DNA of 30,000 bases from contig CALSCP010002236.1 of the NCBI GenBank assembly GCA_943704425.1, positions 8,305-38,304 on the forward strand. Direction: 5' to 3'. Positions 11,701 through 20,800 of this stretch are shown piece by piece (position 1 is the first letter of the stretch; each line of letters starts with the position of its first letter). The DNA comes from Ministeria vibrans ATCC 50519 (Eukaryota > Opisthokonta > Filasterea). Under the pieces are notes generated by a model that saw only the letters and a list, made by a program, of their open reading frames with translations, did no database searches and was not told the origin of the DNA. The position numbers and the translations under genes were made by a program.

Positions 11701-12191
11701 ACGGGGAGGTGTGTGTGGCGGGAGTGTACTTGCGGCTGTTCCTGGCGCAACCAGGCTGGGCTCTGCGATCGCCGCGCATCTTCCTCAATGCGCTTATTGA
11801 GAAGTTTGTCGCGGCGGCCGGAAAGGATGCATCGACGCCCGGTGGGATTGAAAATGCCGACGACCAGTTCCAGTTGCTGGGGGGCTCCCTTGTGCATCTG
11901 CTGCGCCAGCAGAAGCAGCTGGCCGAGCAGGTTGCCTCCATTGGCGTCATTCCAAAGCTGTTAGGCGCAGCGAAGAAGTGCCAGAGCTCGGCAGCACGAC
12001 GGGCATCGGCGGATGTGCTGCACACGCTGAGCGAAAACGCCAGCTGCGTCGACGGCATGGTTGCCGCCAAGCTCATTCCGTCGTTGCTAATCGTCGTTGA
12101 CTCCACGCCCGAGGCGGTTGGCGTTGTTGCCGAGACCATCAAACGCTCGGTGGGCTTGGCCAATCCTCAGAAGACAAACATTGTCAAACAG
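4729..12191 (+). CDS. DNAJC13: RME-8/DNAJC13 endosomal J-domain protein, about 2,178 aa to last clear exon
   Basis: Exons: 4729-4755 (tentative), 4942-5000, 5073-5167, 5259-5317, 5373-5438, 5494-5638, 5764-5843, 6030-11429 and 11589-12191; phases agree. Homology to animal RME-8 runs the whole length. The N-terminal PH-like region begins at YKRIFCIGPK. Four IWN motifs, the family hallmark, lie at about residues 749, 1176, 1616 and 1969. A GYF-like segment (EWYYTDPQEQRAGPF) is near 948. The J domain (about 1274-1335) keeps HPD at 9411-9419, which stimulates Hsc70. Armadillo-like helices fill the rest. A Glu-rich insertion sits near residues 1720-1765. RME-8 acts on early endosomes with the SNX/retromer/WASH system. 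The start is weak: the KHSWRGK block that precedes YKR in animals is missing, so exon 1 may be wrong or incomplete. Homology stops at INIVKQ-like sequence, short of the animal C-terminus, exactly before a GT repeat; see the PH-C2 entry. Confidence 0.93.
5712..5762 (+). repeat. CT then CA microsatellite ending an RME-8 intron
   Basis: A (CT)n run at about 5715-5739 followed by CACTCTCACACACAC leads straight into the acceptor at 5763. It supplies the polypyrimidine tract of this intron. Confidence 0.85.
10636..10800 (+). repeat. In-frame GAG/GAA-rich tract coding for poly-Glu in RME-8
   Basis: Purine-rich triplets encode a strongly acidic stretch with runs of eight or more Glu, split by a short Ala run. 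It lies between the third and fourth IWN repeats, where animal RME-8 has no such block, and is probably a flexible surface loop. Confidence 0.85.
11430..11588 (+). other. Stop-free in-frame intron of RME-8 (159 nt)
   Basis: Bounded by AAG|gtaccc and ctgtcag|GTG, it contains 26 T in a row (11473-11498). It is a multiple of three and has no stop, so a retained copy would add 53 residues, mostly Phe and Val. It is called an intron because the homology resumes exactly after it and because its base composition is intron-like. Confidence 0.85.
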
Positions 12192-12203
12192 GTCAGATCG
12201 AGT

Positions 12204-12217
12204 GGTGTGTGTGTGTG

Positions 12218-12314
<97 letters not shown>

Positions 12315-12354
12315 GGTGTGTGTGTGTGTCTGTCTGTCTGTCTGTCTGTCTGTG
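12204..12354 (+). repeat. Long GT microsatellite with a GTCT tail
   Basis: About 150 nt of nearly pure GT, with a few C and A interruptions, end in six GTCT units. It fills the gap between the last clear RME-8 exon and the PH-C2 exons. It can be read as an intron from 12192 to 12363. Confidence 0.95.
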
Positions 12355-12363
12355 TTTGCTGAG

Positions 12364-13858
12364 TGTTTGTCCCATTTGCGTAGTTCCGATTGTGACATTG
12401 GAGTACGGTACTACCTGTACGAAGGAGTGTTCATCAAGCAGAAGAACAATAAGGAGCTCTATGCGTTCCTTTGCAATGATGTTTTGGTGCTCACGAAACG
12501 AACGAGAGACACAACGGGTAAACCGGGGAAAGAAAACGCAATTTTATATGACAGTGAGGTGCTGATTCTTTGGGTGCACATAGGACTGGGGATTGTGAAG
12601 AAGGAAGCGGGATTTCAGTATCAGCAGTACAAGAAACCACTCAAGGTCAACACACTCAAGTTCATCAGTGAACCGGAAGGGAAAAAACGTAAGCGCTTTA
12701 GCGAGAGGGAGAGAGAAACGAAATGATAGAGAGGGAGGAGAGAGAAAGAATCAAAGTGATGGGCGCGGAAGTCTAACTCTATCTGTGTCTGGTCTCTCCT
12801 TGTCTCTTTTTTTTCATTTTAGCGTCCAATCCGTGTGCGTTCCAATTGATCAGCGCGCAGATTGAGACCAAGTTTAACTTTCTTGCAGAGTCGCTCAAGG
12901 AAAAGGTTGAATCATTATTATTATCAATGGTTAGTCTGGGACTTACTTGTTCTTTTGTGTGTTTGTGTAGAACAAATGGGCGAAAAAGATCAACGATGCG
13001 AGTCACAAGTACACTGAGACAATTGCACGGTCGACGGGCAAACGACAAGCGACGAAACTGTTAAGTGGACTGAGTAGCGGTGGAAGTGGATTGGGAGCGA
13101 GCGGAGGGGATTCGAGTGAAGCAACGTCTTCGCACGAACACGGCCATGGGCACAAGCACAAGGGAACGGGTGGTTCGAGTATTGGTGCGGGTGCATTGGT
13201 GAGTGGCAGTGCGATGAGTGGGGATATGCTTCGTTCTACGAGTGTGGTTGCTGTGGGTACGCTTGCCGTTGTCATTGTCAGTGCAAAGTCGTTGGCTGCC
13301 GTAAGTCTATATACACACACCCCCTTTCCCTGCACTCGATCTTATCTCTTGTTGATTATAGGATTCGACGTCGGGTGGTGAGGCAAACCTCTTCCCGTAC
13401 TGCACTGTGGAAGTGGGGTTCCAGCGTGAGTCGACCCATGTACTTAAGGGCACTGTGAATCCCGTGTGGAACGCAGAGGTAACAACACTGCGTGAACAGT
13501 GAATGCCGTTTGTGTGTGTGTGTGTGTGTGTGTATGTGTGTGTGGAATTCTGACACTGTTCACTTTTTTTTTTTTTCTGTTGCTGTTGTTTTAGCGTGTT
13601 TTGAGTGTGCCCACTCTTGAGGAGAAGCTGCGCGTGTCGGTGTATGGCGAAGTGACGCACACCGAGACGTGCAAGGAAGACGACTTCCTTGGGGATGTCT
13701 CTGTCGACCTCCGCACTCTGCTTGCACGTCAGAAGAGCGAGCGTCAGCTCCAGAGTAAGGTCACGCTCCCATTGCACAACACGAGTAGTGGTGAGATTAC
13801 CCTTGAGCTGGAGTTGAGAATGCTCCACAGAGACGCAACGGGTGGATTTTCATTTTAA
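12364..13858 (+). CDS. Intersectin-like PH-C2 module, probably the 3' part of the RME-8 gene
   Basis: Exons: 12364-12517, 12584-12688, 12823-12905, 12971-13300, 13362-13478 and 13595-13858, about 350 codons with matching phases. The first part is a PH domain (YLYEGVFIKQKNNKELYAFL, then NDVLVLTKR, YKKPLKVNTLKF, and NKWAKKIND as the C-terminal helix). After a Ser/Gly/His-rich linker comes a C2 domain (VVIVSAKSLAA, PYCTVEVGF, KGTVNPVWNAE, DDFLGDVSVDL, GEITLELELRM). Order and wording match the C-terminus of intersectins, but there is no RhoGEF (DH) domain or SH3 before it. No ATG opens the PH exon; the acceptor at 12363 joins the RME-8 exon ending at 12191 in phase 0. The simplest reading is one protein of about 2,528 residues. 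The alternative is that a gene end and a gene start were lost by collapse of the GT repeat. Both halves would act at endocytic membranes. Confidence 0.72.
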
Positions 13859-13989
13859 AACATCAAGCGACAGAGAGAGGAGAGCGAGAAGAGGGGGTTT
13901 TTTAACATCATGACATTCTTTTTTTAAAACAATGGAATACTAAGAAGTGGGTATACATTAAGAATAATTATAATCATTGTTGCTTGAAA
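13859..13989. other. Convergent 3' spacer
   Basis: It separates the stop of the PH-C2 gene from the stop of CMC4 on the other strand. It is AT-rich, with GAGAGG runs and AATAATTATAATCATT near the right end, which can serve as 3' processing sequence for both. No gene was seen. Confidence 0.5.
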
Positions 13990-14283
13990 CTAGACCGCTT
14001 TCTGACTGAGTCGTTCGCGTTGCTTCTCTTCCGCTTTTGCACAACACACTTTGAAATCTGCAATCTCTTTTGCACACTTCTCTTGCTGGAAGTTTTTCCA
14101 CTGAAGACAGTCTTGAATTGCGCACGCCTATATAATAATAATAAAGCGTGTGTGAGAGATCACTTTGAGACGGACGAAAGACATAAATAATACATGGAGC
14201 ACCCAAAAGATGCTCACAACGCACATCTGTCGAACCTGAGTTTTGCACACCCGACCACAAAGATCCCTTTCCCCGCCTGGCAT
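13990..14283 (-). CDS. CMC4: CMC4-like twin CX9C mitochondrial protein, 61 aa
   Basis: Two exons on the minus strand, 14283-14236 and 14127-13990, join in phase 0. The product has Cys at 13, 18, 23, 34, 44 and 45: C13-x9-C23 and C34-x9-C44 form the twin CX9C hairpin, and the C-x4-C-x4-C spacing with TQACAIQDCLQ is that of CMC4 (p8-MTCP1). Such proteins are oxidised by the Mia40 relay and stay in the mitochondrial intermembrane space; the exact task of CMC4 is not settled. The ATG at 14283 gives a length like the human protein (68 aa). The first exon begins 16 nt after the stop of the neighbouring 68-residue gene, in another frame, which leaves almost no room for a promoter. The frame stays open upstream, so an N-terminal extension by alternative splicing is possible. 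Confidence 0.87.
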
Positions 14284-14299
14284 TTCCTCGTCAATGGCA

Positions 14300-14648
14300 C
14301 TACAGTGCCCGTTGATAGGAGTTTCCGTGCTCAAAGCGCCACGACTCGGCTTCAACGAGGCGCAGGAGAGCAGCGCCGTTCAAATCTGAATGACGAACGA
14401 AACAAGACACTCAGAGCTGTTCTCTCCACTCGTCTGACGTGGCTGCGTACCTCCCAAGGGCGCTTTCTTAGTCGGCTCGGTGGCTGCTATTGCAAGGACG
14501 TCTTCAACAGCTGCACGAGCGAACGAGCGAGAGAGAAAGAGAGAGAGAAATGAGCTGATTTGAAAGAAAAACTAACTCAATTCGTACAGATAGAGGGCAC
14601 GTCTGGGAGAGGTAATGTTTGGTCGGCCGTGTCTCTTTTGTCAGACAT
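14300..14648 (-). CDS. Small unrecognised protein, 68 aa, 3 exons
   Basis: Exons on the minus strand are 14648-14588, 14510-14451 and 14385-14300; phases 1 and 1 agree and the splice sites are T|gtacga...gtgcag and G|gtacgc...attcag. The product starts MSDKRDTADQTLPLPDVPSI and ends LRLVEAESWRFEHGNSYQRAL. It is acidic at first and helical in the C-terminal half, with no signal peptide or membrane segment. I do not recognise a family. The three exons, consistent phases and codon bias support a real gene. It ends 16 nt before the CMC4 ATG on the same strand. The second intron product and the frame of CMC4 differ, so one pre-mRNA could give either protein or both. Confidence 0.62.
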
Positions 14649-14847
14649 TCACGGTAGACAAAAGAAAGAAAGAGAAAAAGTAAATTCAAACTTGAATGGA
14701 ACAAAATTTTATCGAGTGAGACGAAAGAGAAAATAAGCAAAATACTACGGAAAATCCTCGATTTTGGCACCCAGTGATTATTGTGTACTGTTTAGGCACT
14801 AGAATTTATAGAAGGAGAAACTAAACAACGTATAACCTTTCAATAGT

Positions 14848-16482
14848 TCACAGCTCATCGACAAAGTCTTTTTCCTCCCTCAGACCATCGGTGGGGCTAT
14901 CAGTGGTGGCACACTCAGGCAAATGGTCGTCGTGGAGCGTAAGGTAGGTGGGGAATGCGTTGGGGCGCACACAGCCCGTGAGGGCGCGGTTGAGGGCGAC
15001 GTTGAGGAGGGCGAGTCGCGGAAGACGGGCGAGACTCGGCGGGACATCGCCTGTCAAATCGTTGTTTTGCAGCTGAAGGTGCTCGAGGCGTGTGAGCTGT
15101 CCGAGAGAGTCCGGAATGGGCCCGTGGAGGTCGTTGTTGAAGAGATCGAGGGAGCGCAGCTTGGGCCAGTCAGTGCCAATCCAGTCGGGAATGGAGCCTG
15201 AGAGGAACGTCCCGTCCACCCAAAACTTCTCAATGCGATGCCAGTTGCGAAGGGACTCGGGAATGGGGCCCGAGAGAGAGTACTGACGGCAGATCCAGGG
15301 GTGTTCTGTCGCGTACTCAGCGACCGACTGGTAGAGCGGGCGACAGAACACTTTGGGGTCCTTGGGGGGGCAAGGCACCCGTCCCTGTTGGAACGCCACG
15401 AAGACACGCAGGCTTTCAAGGGCACCCCACGCCGACGGGATCGCCGTGTTCATCAGATGGTTTCCGCTGACTTCGAGACGCACGAGAGACGTGAGCGCCC
15501 CAATGCACTCGGGCAGTTCGCCCACGTAGCCCATGTTGAGCATGAGGACGCGCAGTTGCTTCAGCTCACAGATGGGACGGATCACATGAAAAGGTGCGAG
15601 CTCGCGCGTGGCGTACGACAGCTCAAGGAAGCGCAGGTTTTTGAGGCTGGCAAAGGCGGGCGGCATGAGCGAAGATGAGGGCGGCATCGACAGCATCTCG
15701 AGCTCTGTGAGCTTCTCGATGCCCACTGGCCAGTGACCCTTGATTCCGTTGAGGCTCACGTCAAGCACGCGCAGTTTTGCCAGGTTTGTGACGCAGCTGG
15801 GCATAAAGTTGGTGAGGTTGGCGCGCGGAAGGACCAGACCGACAATGCGACGCTCGTCGCCGACCGTCTCACAGATGACGTTGGAGCATGCACAGGGGTT
15901 GTCGCTGCCATGCCGCTTGCACACGGTCCAGTAGGGACCTCCGGTGCCGTCGTAGATGCAGCGGAACGCCTCGTGGTCGTGCTCGTTGAGCGGCGCTGCG
16001 TCCTCCACACTGGCGCCGTTCCTGCGGCGGCGCTCGTCGCGCTTAGCCAAGTGGTACGCCGGAATCCAACGCTCAATCAGGTTGTTGCCGAACGCAGCGC
16101 GCGCGTCGTCGTCGTTCTCCCGAAACACCTCGCGGCGCGACGTGGTGAAGGCGCGGCTGATCTTCTGTCCGAGCGCCGGTTGTTCATCAAACAAGTTGAG
16201 GTTTTTCCAGACCTCATCTGCGAGATCAAACGTCACATGCCGGCACGACGCCGCCGAGCCGCACACACAGGAGAGCCCTCGACAATTCTCCAGCAGCTTC
16301 TGCTCCAGTTGCGCGTTGTGTTTGATTTTGTTGGGACATTTGAGTTGGCTGTAAAATGTGGTAAATTCGCTTTTGACAAACTGCACTTCGCGCTTCATGG
16401 CTGCCTGCTCAGGCTTGCTCTGAGGGACCGCGGCCAACACACACCATACGGCAGTGGCGACGACGAGCAATGCCGTGCGCAT
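14848..16482 (-). CDS. Secreted leucine-rich-repeat protein, 544 aa, single exon
   Basis: The N-terminus MRTALLVVATAVWCVLAAVP is a clear signal peptide. Residues about 20-170 are Cys- and charge-rich with no family I know. From about residue 175 a plant-type N-terminal LRR cap appears (GPYWTVCKRHGSDNPCACSN, the YW..C...PC..SNV pattern). About ten LRRs follow, with LRVLDVSLNGIKGHWP, LRSLDLFNNDLHGPIPDSLG and LEHLQLQNNDLTGDVPPSLA, the LxGxIP form typical of plant and protist extracellular LRRs. Another Cys-rich stretch (PCPPKDPKVFCRPLY) interrupts the array near residue 370. There is no transmembrane helix or kinase domain, so it is probably secreted or bound to the surface. Being intron-free sets it apart from all complete neighbours. 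The ligand is unknown. Confidence 0.85.
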   Translation of the reverse strand: MRTALLVVATAVWCVLAAVPQSKPEQAAMKREVQFVKSEFTTFYSQLKCPNKIKHNAQLEQKLLENCRGLSCVCGSAASCRHVTFDLADEVWKNLNLFDEQPALGQKISRAFTTSRREVFRENDDDARAAFGNNLIERWIPAYHLAKRDERRRRNGASVEDAAPLNEHDHEAFRCIYDGTGGPYWTVCKRHGSDNPCACSNVICETVGDERRIVGLVLPRANLTNFMPSCVTNLAKLRVLDVSLNGIKGHWPVGIEKLTELEMLSMPPSSSLMPPAFASLKNLRFLELSYATRELAPFHVIRPICELKQLRVLMLNMGYVGELPECIGALTSLVRLEVSGNHLMNTAIPSAWGALESLRVFVAFQQGRVPCPPKDPKVFCRPLYQSVAEYATEHPWICRQYSLSGPIPESLRNWHRIEKFWVDGTFLSGSIPDWIGTDWPKLRSLDLFNNDLHGPIPDSLGQLTRLEHLQLQNNDLTGDVPPSLARLPRLALLNVALNRALTGCVRPNAFPTYLTLHDDHLPECATTDSPTDGLREEKDFVDEL

Positions 16483-16702
16483 TCCGAAATATTTCGAATA
16501 TTTTTAAGTTTTTACCAATTAAATCATAGTCATAATTATTGACATTGATTGAAAAAGTGTTCGTCTGTGTAACCGCAAGAAATAATAATCATCGGTCATT
16601 GTGATAATCGATTTCTGTCTCGCCTAAGATCGCACATACTGCAATGGACTGACATACACAACAAGAGTTTATACATAGAGTGGCGTGGAGATTCATTTGT
16701 AC

Positions 16703-16990
16703 TCAATCGGTTACATTTGCGGAGGCCTCTTTTCGCAATCGGACTTTCTCTGCACAACACACCAGGATCAGCATTCGCGGCTGCACACACTCACACTCAC
16801 ACATAGACACATTTGGAGAGAAACCGTCTCACAAAAGATCAAACGAAGAACTGAGTTGGAACTCAATCTCTCAAATACAAATACAACCCACACCGCACTG
16901 CGACAATACACCAGAACACTCTCACTGTCCCTTGACAGCTCTACCGCAACACAAACCCCCTCTCTTGTCCGTACACTGAGAGACTTGTTC

Positions 16991-17039
<49 letters not shown>

Positions 17040-17499
17040 TCTGTCTCTCTCGCTCTCAATCTGTCTCTCTCTCTCCCATTCCCGCGCCCCCACACGCAAG
17101 CCCGCCCCTGCCCCTGCCCCCTGCGTACCTTGATACGCCAGATACTCCTCCAGGTAGTCCGCTTCCGCCTTTTCTTTCGATGCCCAGTACGACATGTTTG
17201 TTTTCGTGTACCATAGCCCCACGGGGATGCCCACCAGCGTCGCCATCACGTGGTACTGCGGTCCTGCACACATTCCACACCCACACCAAAGAAAACGACC
17301 AATACAGTTAGACCAAAATTCACATTTTTCTTTCTATCGTTTTTTTTTCTTTTTTTTTTAAAAGGATTTTCGTACGGAAAAAGTAAGGCCTGCCCATCAC
17401 ACCGTTGGTGAACACGGCACCGAAGAACCCCGAGCAACAAAAATACGCGGTGTAGCGCACCAGCTTCTTCGTATCGATCTCAAAATTCCCTTCTTCCAT
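16703..17499 (-). CDS. Small two-helix membrane protein, NDUFC2-like, 101 aa
   Basis: Exons on the minus strand are 17499-17376, 17263-17129 and 16749-16703, in consistent phase. Two hydrophobic helices, around YTAYFCCSGFFGAVF and YHVMATLVGIPVGLWY, are separated by a short MGRPYFFRPQ loop and followed by a charged tail (SKEKAEADYLEEYLAYQ). This layout, with a basic loop between helices and an acidic C-terminus, resembles the complex I subunit NDUFC2 (B14.5b) of the mitochondrial inner membrane. The match is from topology and a few residues only. The last exon (EKVRLRKEASANVTD) is the least certain: an acceptor about 20 nt earlier opens a longer, less plausible tail. The second intron (379 nt) contains a 42-nt CT repeat. 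Confidence 0.6.
16995..17036. repeat. (CT)21 microsatellite in an intron
   Basis: This is pure CT on the plus strand, within the second intron of the NDUFC2-like gene, with further CTCTCT/CAATCTGT repeats to about 17075. In the sense of that gene it is GA. Confidence 0.9.
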
Positions 17500-17800
17500 A
17501 ATACGATTAATTTTAATGATGAATTTGATCGCTTTTGAGTTTTGGAATTCGTATTTGACATTTTCAATTCTGAGTACCGTTCTCGACTATATTATCCGTG
17601 TTCTTGTGTAGTTTGCTTTAAGTACATCGATAATCGATTGCCTTTGCATTTGACAGTGAGTTGGCAATCGACATATCTTACCTTATATGAGTTACAAATT
17701 ACAAATGAGTTAACAATTACAACTTACATAACTAACGTCCCTCTTTTAAACTCTTCCTCTCTCTTTATTAATTCTTATTTCCAATCATGTAGTCCATTGC
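17500..17800. other. AT-rich intergenic stretch with a repeated 15-mer
   Basis: It holds the promoter of the NDUFC2-like gene and the 3' flank of the FG-GAP gene. Two near-identical 15-mers, GAGTTACAAATTACA (17689-17703) and GAGTTAACAATTACA (17707-17721), follow a looser copy at 17658-17673. No open frame with exon-like codon use and no RNA gene were seen. Confidence 0.5.
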
Positions 17801-20800
17801 CTAGACAACATCATAATGAAGAATGTGAACCGCACCATTGTTGACCGAATCGGGACTGCCCACAACAAAGGTCCGCTGCGACGCCGGTGCGGTCGTCGAG
17901 CGGCTCCCCGCAGCCACCGCAGCCCCACCATTGGCCGTGAGTGCCTCCGCTGAGTCGTCCTGAAATACCCGGATCGCATTGCGCACTGTCCCGTCACGCG
18001 AGAGCATCGCCAGGTACGCCTCGCCTTGCTCGGGCAGTCCCAACAGCATATCGTCAATCCCGTCGCCATCAGCGTCACCCACATGGGCCACAGACGCCCC
18101 AAGTCGCGCCCCGACCCCTCCTCCCGCCAACACCGTCTCCATCCCTCCCGTCACCCCCGTCAGCAGCTGCTCGCCCAGCGCATACCCTGTTTCATTCAGA
18201 AACACAACAAACACCCCGGAACTCCCAGATGCATCACTCGCATTGTACGCCCCAATAGCAATATCGCTCACTCCGTCGCCATTCACATCGTTCAGTCCAG
18301 CAACAGACCTAAACAGCACACAGAGACACACACAAAGACACACACAAAGACACACAGATAAAAGACTGAACTGATCACTGCTTGTAAGACTTACGCGCCA
18401 AAACGGGAGTTTGCCCAAAGAAGACCGTTAAAATTGCCCTCCTGAGGAGCCAGAATGACATGAGACTGAGCCGCGCCAATGGCAGGACGCAGCTGGTTGC
18501 GCATAAAGGTGATGAGGACAGCGCCGTGGGAGCCGTAGCCGGGCATGCCAATGGCAAGCTCATCGACATCGTCGACGTCGAGACTGCCCAGCGACGCAAG
18601 TGACGCGCCAAACTGCAGACTCTGTCCGCCGTTGGGATTGGTCAGCCCAAAGTCGGTCTCGGGTGTAATGACTTGCACGAGCGTCTCGGCGCCGGTACGG
18701 TCAAGGGAGACGGCATACACAACACCGTTGCCGTAGAAGGGCGCGCTGATAAAGACCGTCGCGTGCACTGCGGTGTAACTCAGAGACGGCGAGATGAGCT
18801 GGTCGTAATCGGGGAAATTGAGGACAGCAGCGCCAAAACCATCGAACGAGAGCGCAAGAGGCTGTCCCAGAGACACACGCGAGATCCACCGCAGATCCTT
18901 AATCTCACCTGTGCTGGTGGGCCAGACGAGTGCAACTGCGCCCTGCGACGCACGCGTCTGTGCGCCCACGAGCATGTCCTCGATGCCGTCGCCGTCCACA
19001 TCGGTCACCAGTGCAATGCTAGTGCCAAACCCAAACGCATTTGAGGGCTGTGAGATGTGCATCGAGCCGTGTGCGGGTGAGATGCGCTGTTGCACTTTGA
19101 CGGATGTCGAGCTCCCAGCAAGCAGAATCAGACGCACTTCGCCAGTGCGAAGAGAGGTACCACTGAGTAAGCCCACAGTGGCGTCCGGCATGCCCATGGC
19201 AAAGTCGTCGGTGCCGTCCAGATCGAGATCACCCAGGGACACCAAGGCAAACTGGGTGTCGTCAAAGTCGGTACCAAGCGTCTGAAGACCACCCAGCACG
19301 TCAAACGTGTACTGACGGTAGTTCGAGAAAAAAAAATTGCCGGCAGTCGCATCCAGCAAAACATCTTGCACAGTGAGCGCTGTGGAGGACCCGACCTGAG
19401 CCGATGTGATCAGAAGACGTTTGCTCAGAGGCATGTACGCAATGGCCATGCCCTGTCGATGTCCCGCAATGCCCGCTGAGACGGAATCCATTCCTTGCGA
19501 GGTAGCAAAGGCTCCCGTTGTTTCCACACGCACTATCTGCACGCGCTGGCCCGCGCTCGCGTGACGGGGCACAGTTATTATCACATCGTACGTGCCGTCT
19601 CCATCAAAATCGCCCAATGAAATCACTGAAGCGCCCACCATAGCGCTTGCCTGATTGGAAATTGTTGAATCACGATTTAGAGACACAGCATTGCCCAACG
19701 GCGCACCATCGGTCCCCAGCTCAAACAGAAACACCGCACCGAGAGGCACGTCACACACAATCACCGAGGGTGCTCCGTCGTTGTCCATGTCCCCCACATA
19801 CGCAACGCTGGTTCCAAAAGCGAAGACAGTCTCGCCCAAGAACTGCGTTGTGGGGTCGATCCGAGTGTGTGCTGCCACTGTGCCGTTGCGGTGCAGGAAC
19901 AGGACATACGCGCGGTTGCCCAGTCGGTTTCCTAACGTGAGAGAAGGCAATAACAAGTGAGTAGGCGGAGGAAACAAAGTGATAGAGATAGAAACTCAGA
20001 ATAAATCACGTAGTCAGAGCGCTGACACAGATGGCGTACCAACAAGAAGATCGGGTATGCCGTCGCCATTAAGATCTTGAAGGGCCGCCAGAGAGAACCC
20101 AATGCCACAGTCGATGACGCTGCACTCATCAAACCCCGTCTGCAAAGAACATTTGAAATCTGTCATCCACACCACGAACACACTAAACTTTGAAGGCTAT
20201 ACCGAGACCACCGACTTGTATGTCCCGTCGCGATTCAAGAATGCAATGTACACTGCGCCAAATTTGGAGTTGTCGCCAGACGCACCAATGGCCAAGTCGG
20301 GAATGAAGTCGCCGTCCACATCCCCAACCCTAACAGAGAGTGAAAGAATAGAAGAAAGAGGGACAGTCAGTGCAGGGTGGAAAGCAGCGGGAGAGAGTTT
20401 ACAACAATACACACACACACACACACACACGAAGGAGAAAATTAAATATTAGTAGTATTTTAATCTCTTGCTTGGAAGGTGAACATTTGTGTGATAGAGC
20501 TTACAGTGCTAAGGCGGTACCAAACAAGCCTCCGTCGACGGCGGGGTAAGGGAAGGGCAGCGTTGTCTCGTCGAGAGGAAAGTGTGAGACAGGCACAATG
20601 GCAGCTGTGAGGTTGCCACCGGCACAAACCGTTGTCGAGTCGGCCACGAAGCCGTCATGGCAAGCACATCGAAACGCACCGGGCCCCAAGTAGAGGCAGG
20701 CGGCAAAGGGGCCGCAGTTGTGCGACAATTCAGTACAGTGATTGACGGGAGTGCACACCAGACCGGATCCTCTGAATCCTTCGCCACACGTACACCGCGT

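Noticed and set aside
12209-12565. Frames made of Val-Cys or His-Thr repeats
   Set aside because: These are translations of the GT microsatellite, not proteins.
14194-14553. 119-codon plus-strand frame
   Set aside because: It overlaps the spliced CMC4 and 68-aa genes on the other strand and ends in a GA repeat; no domain.
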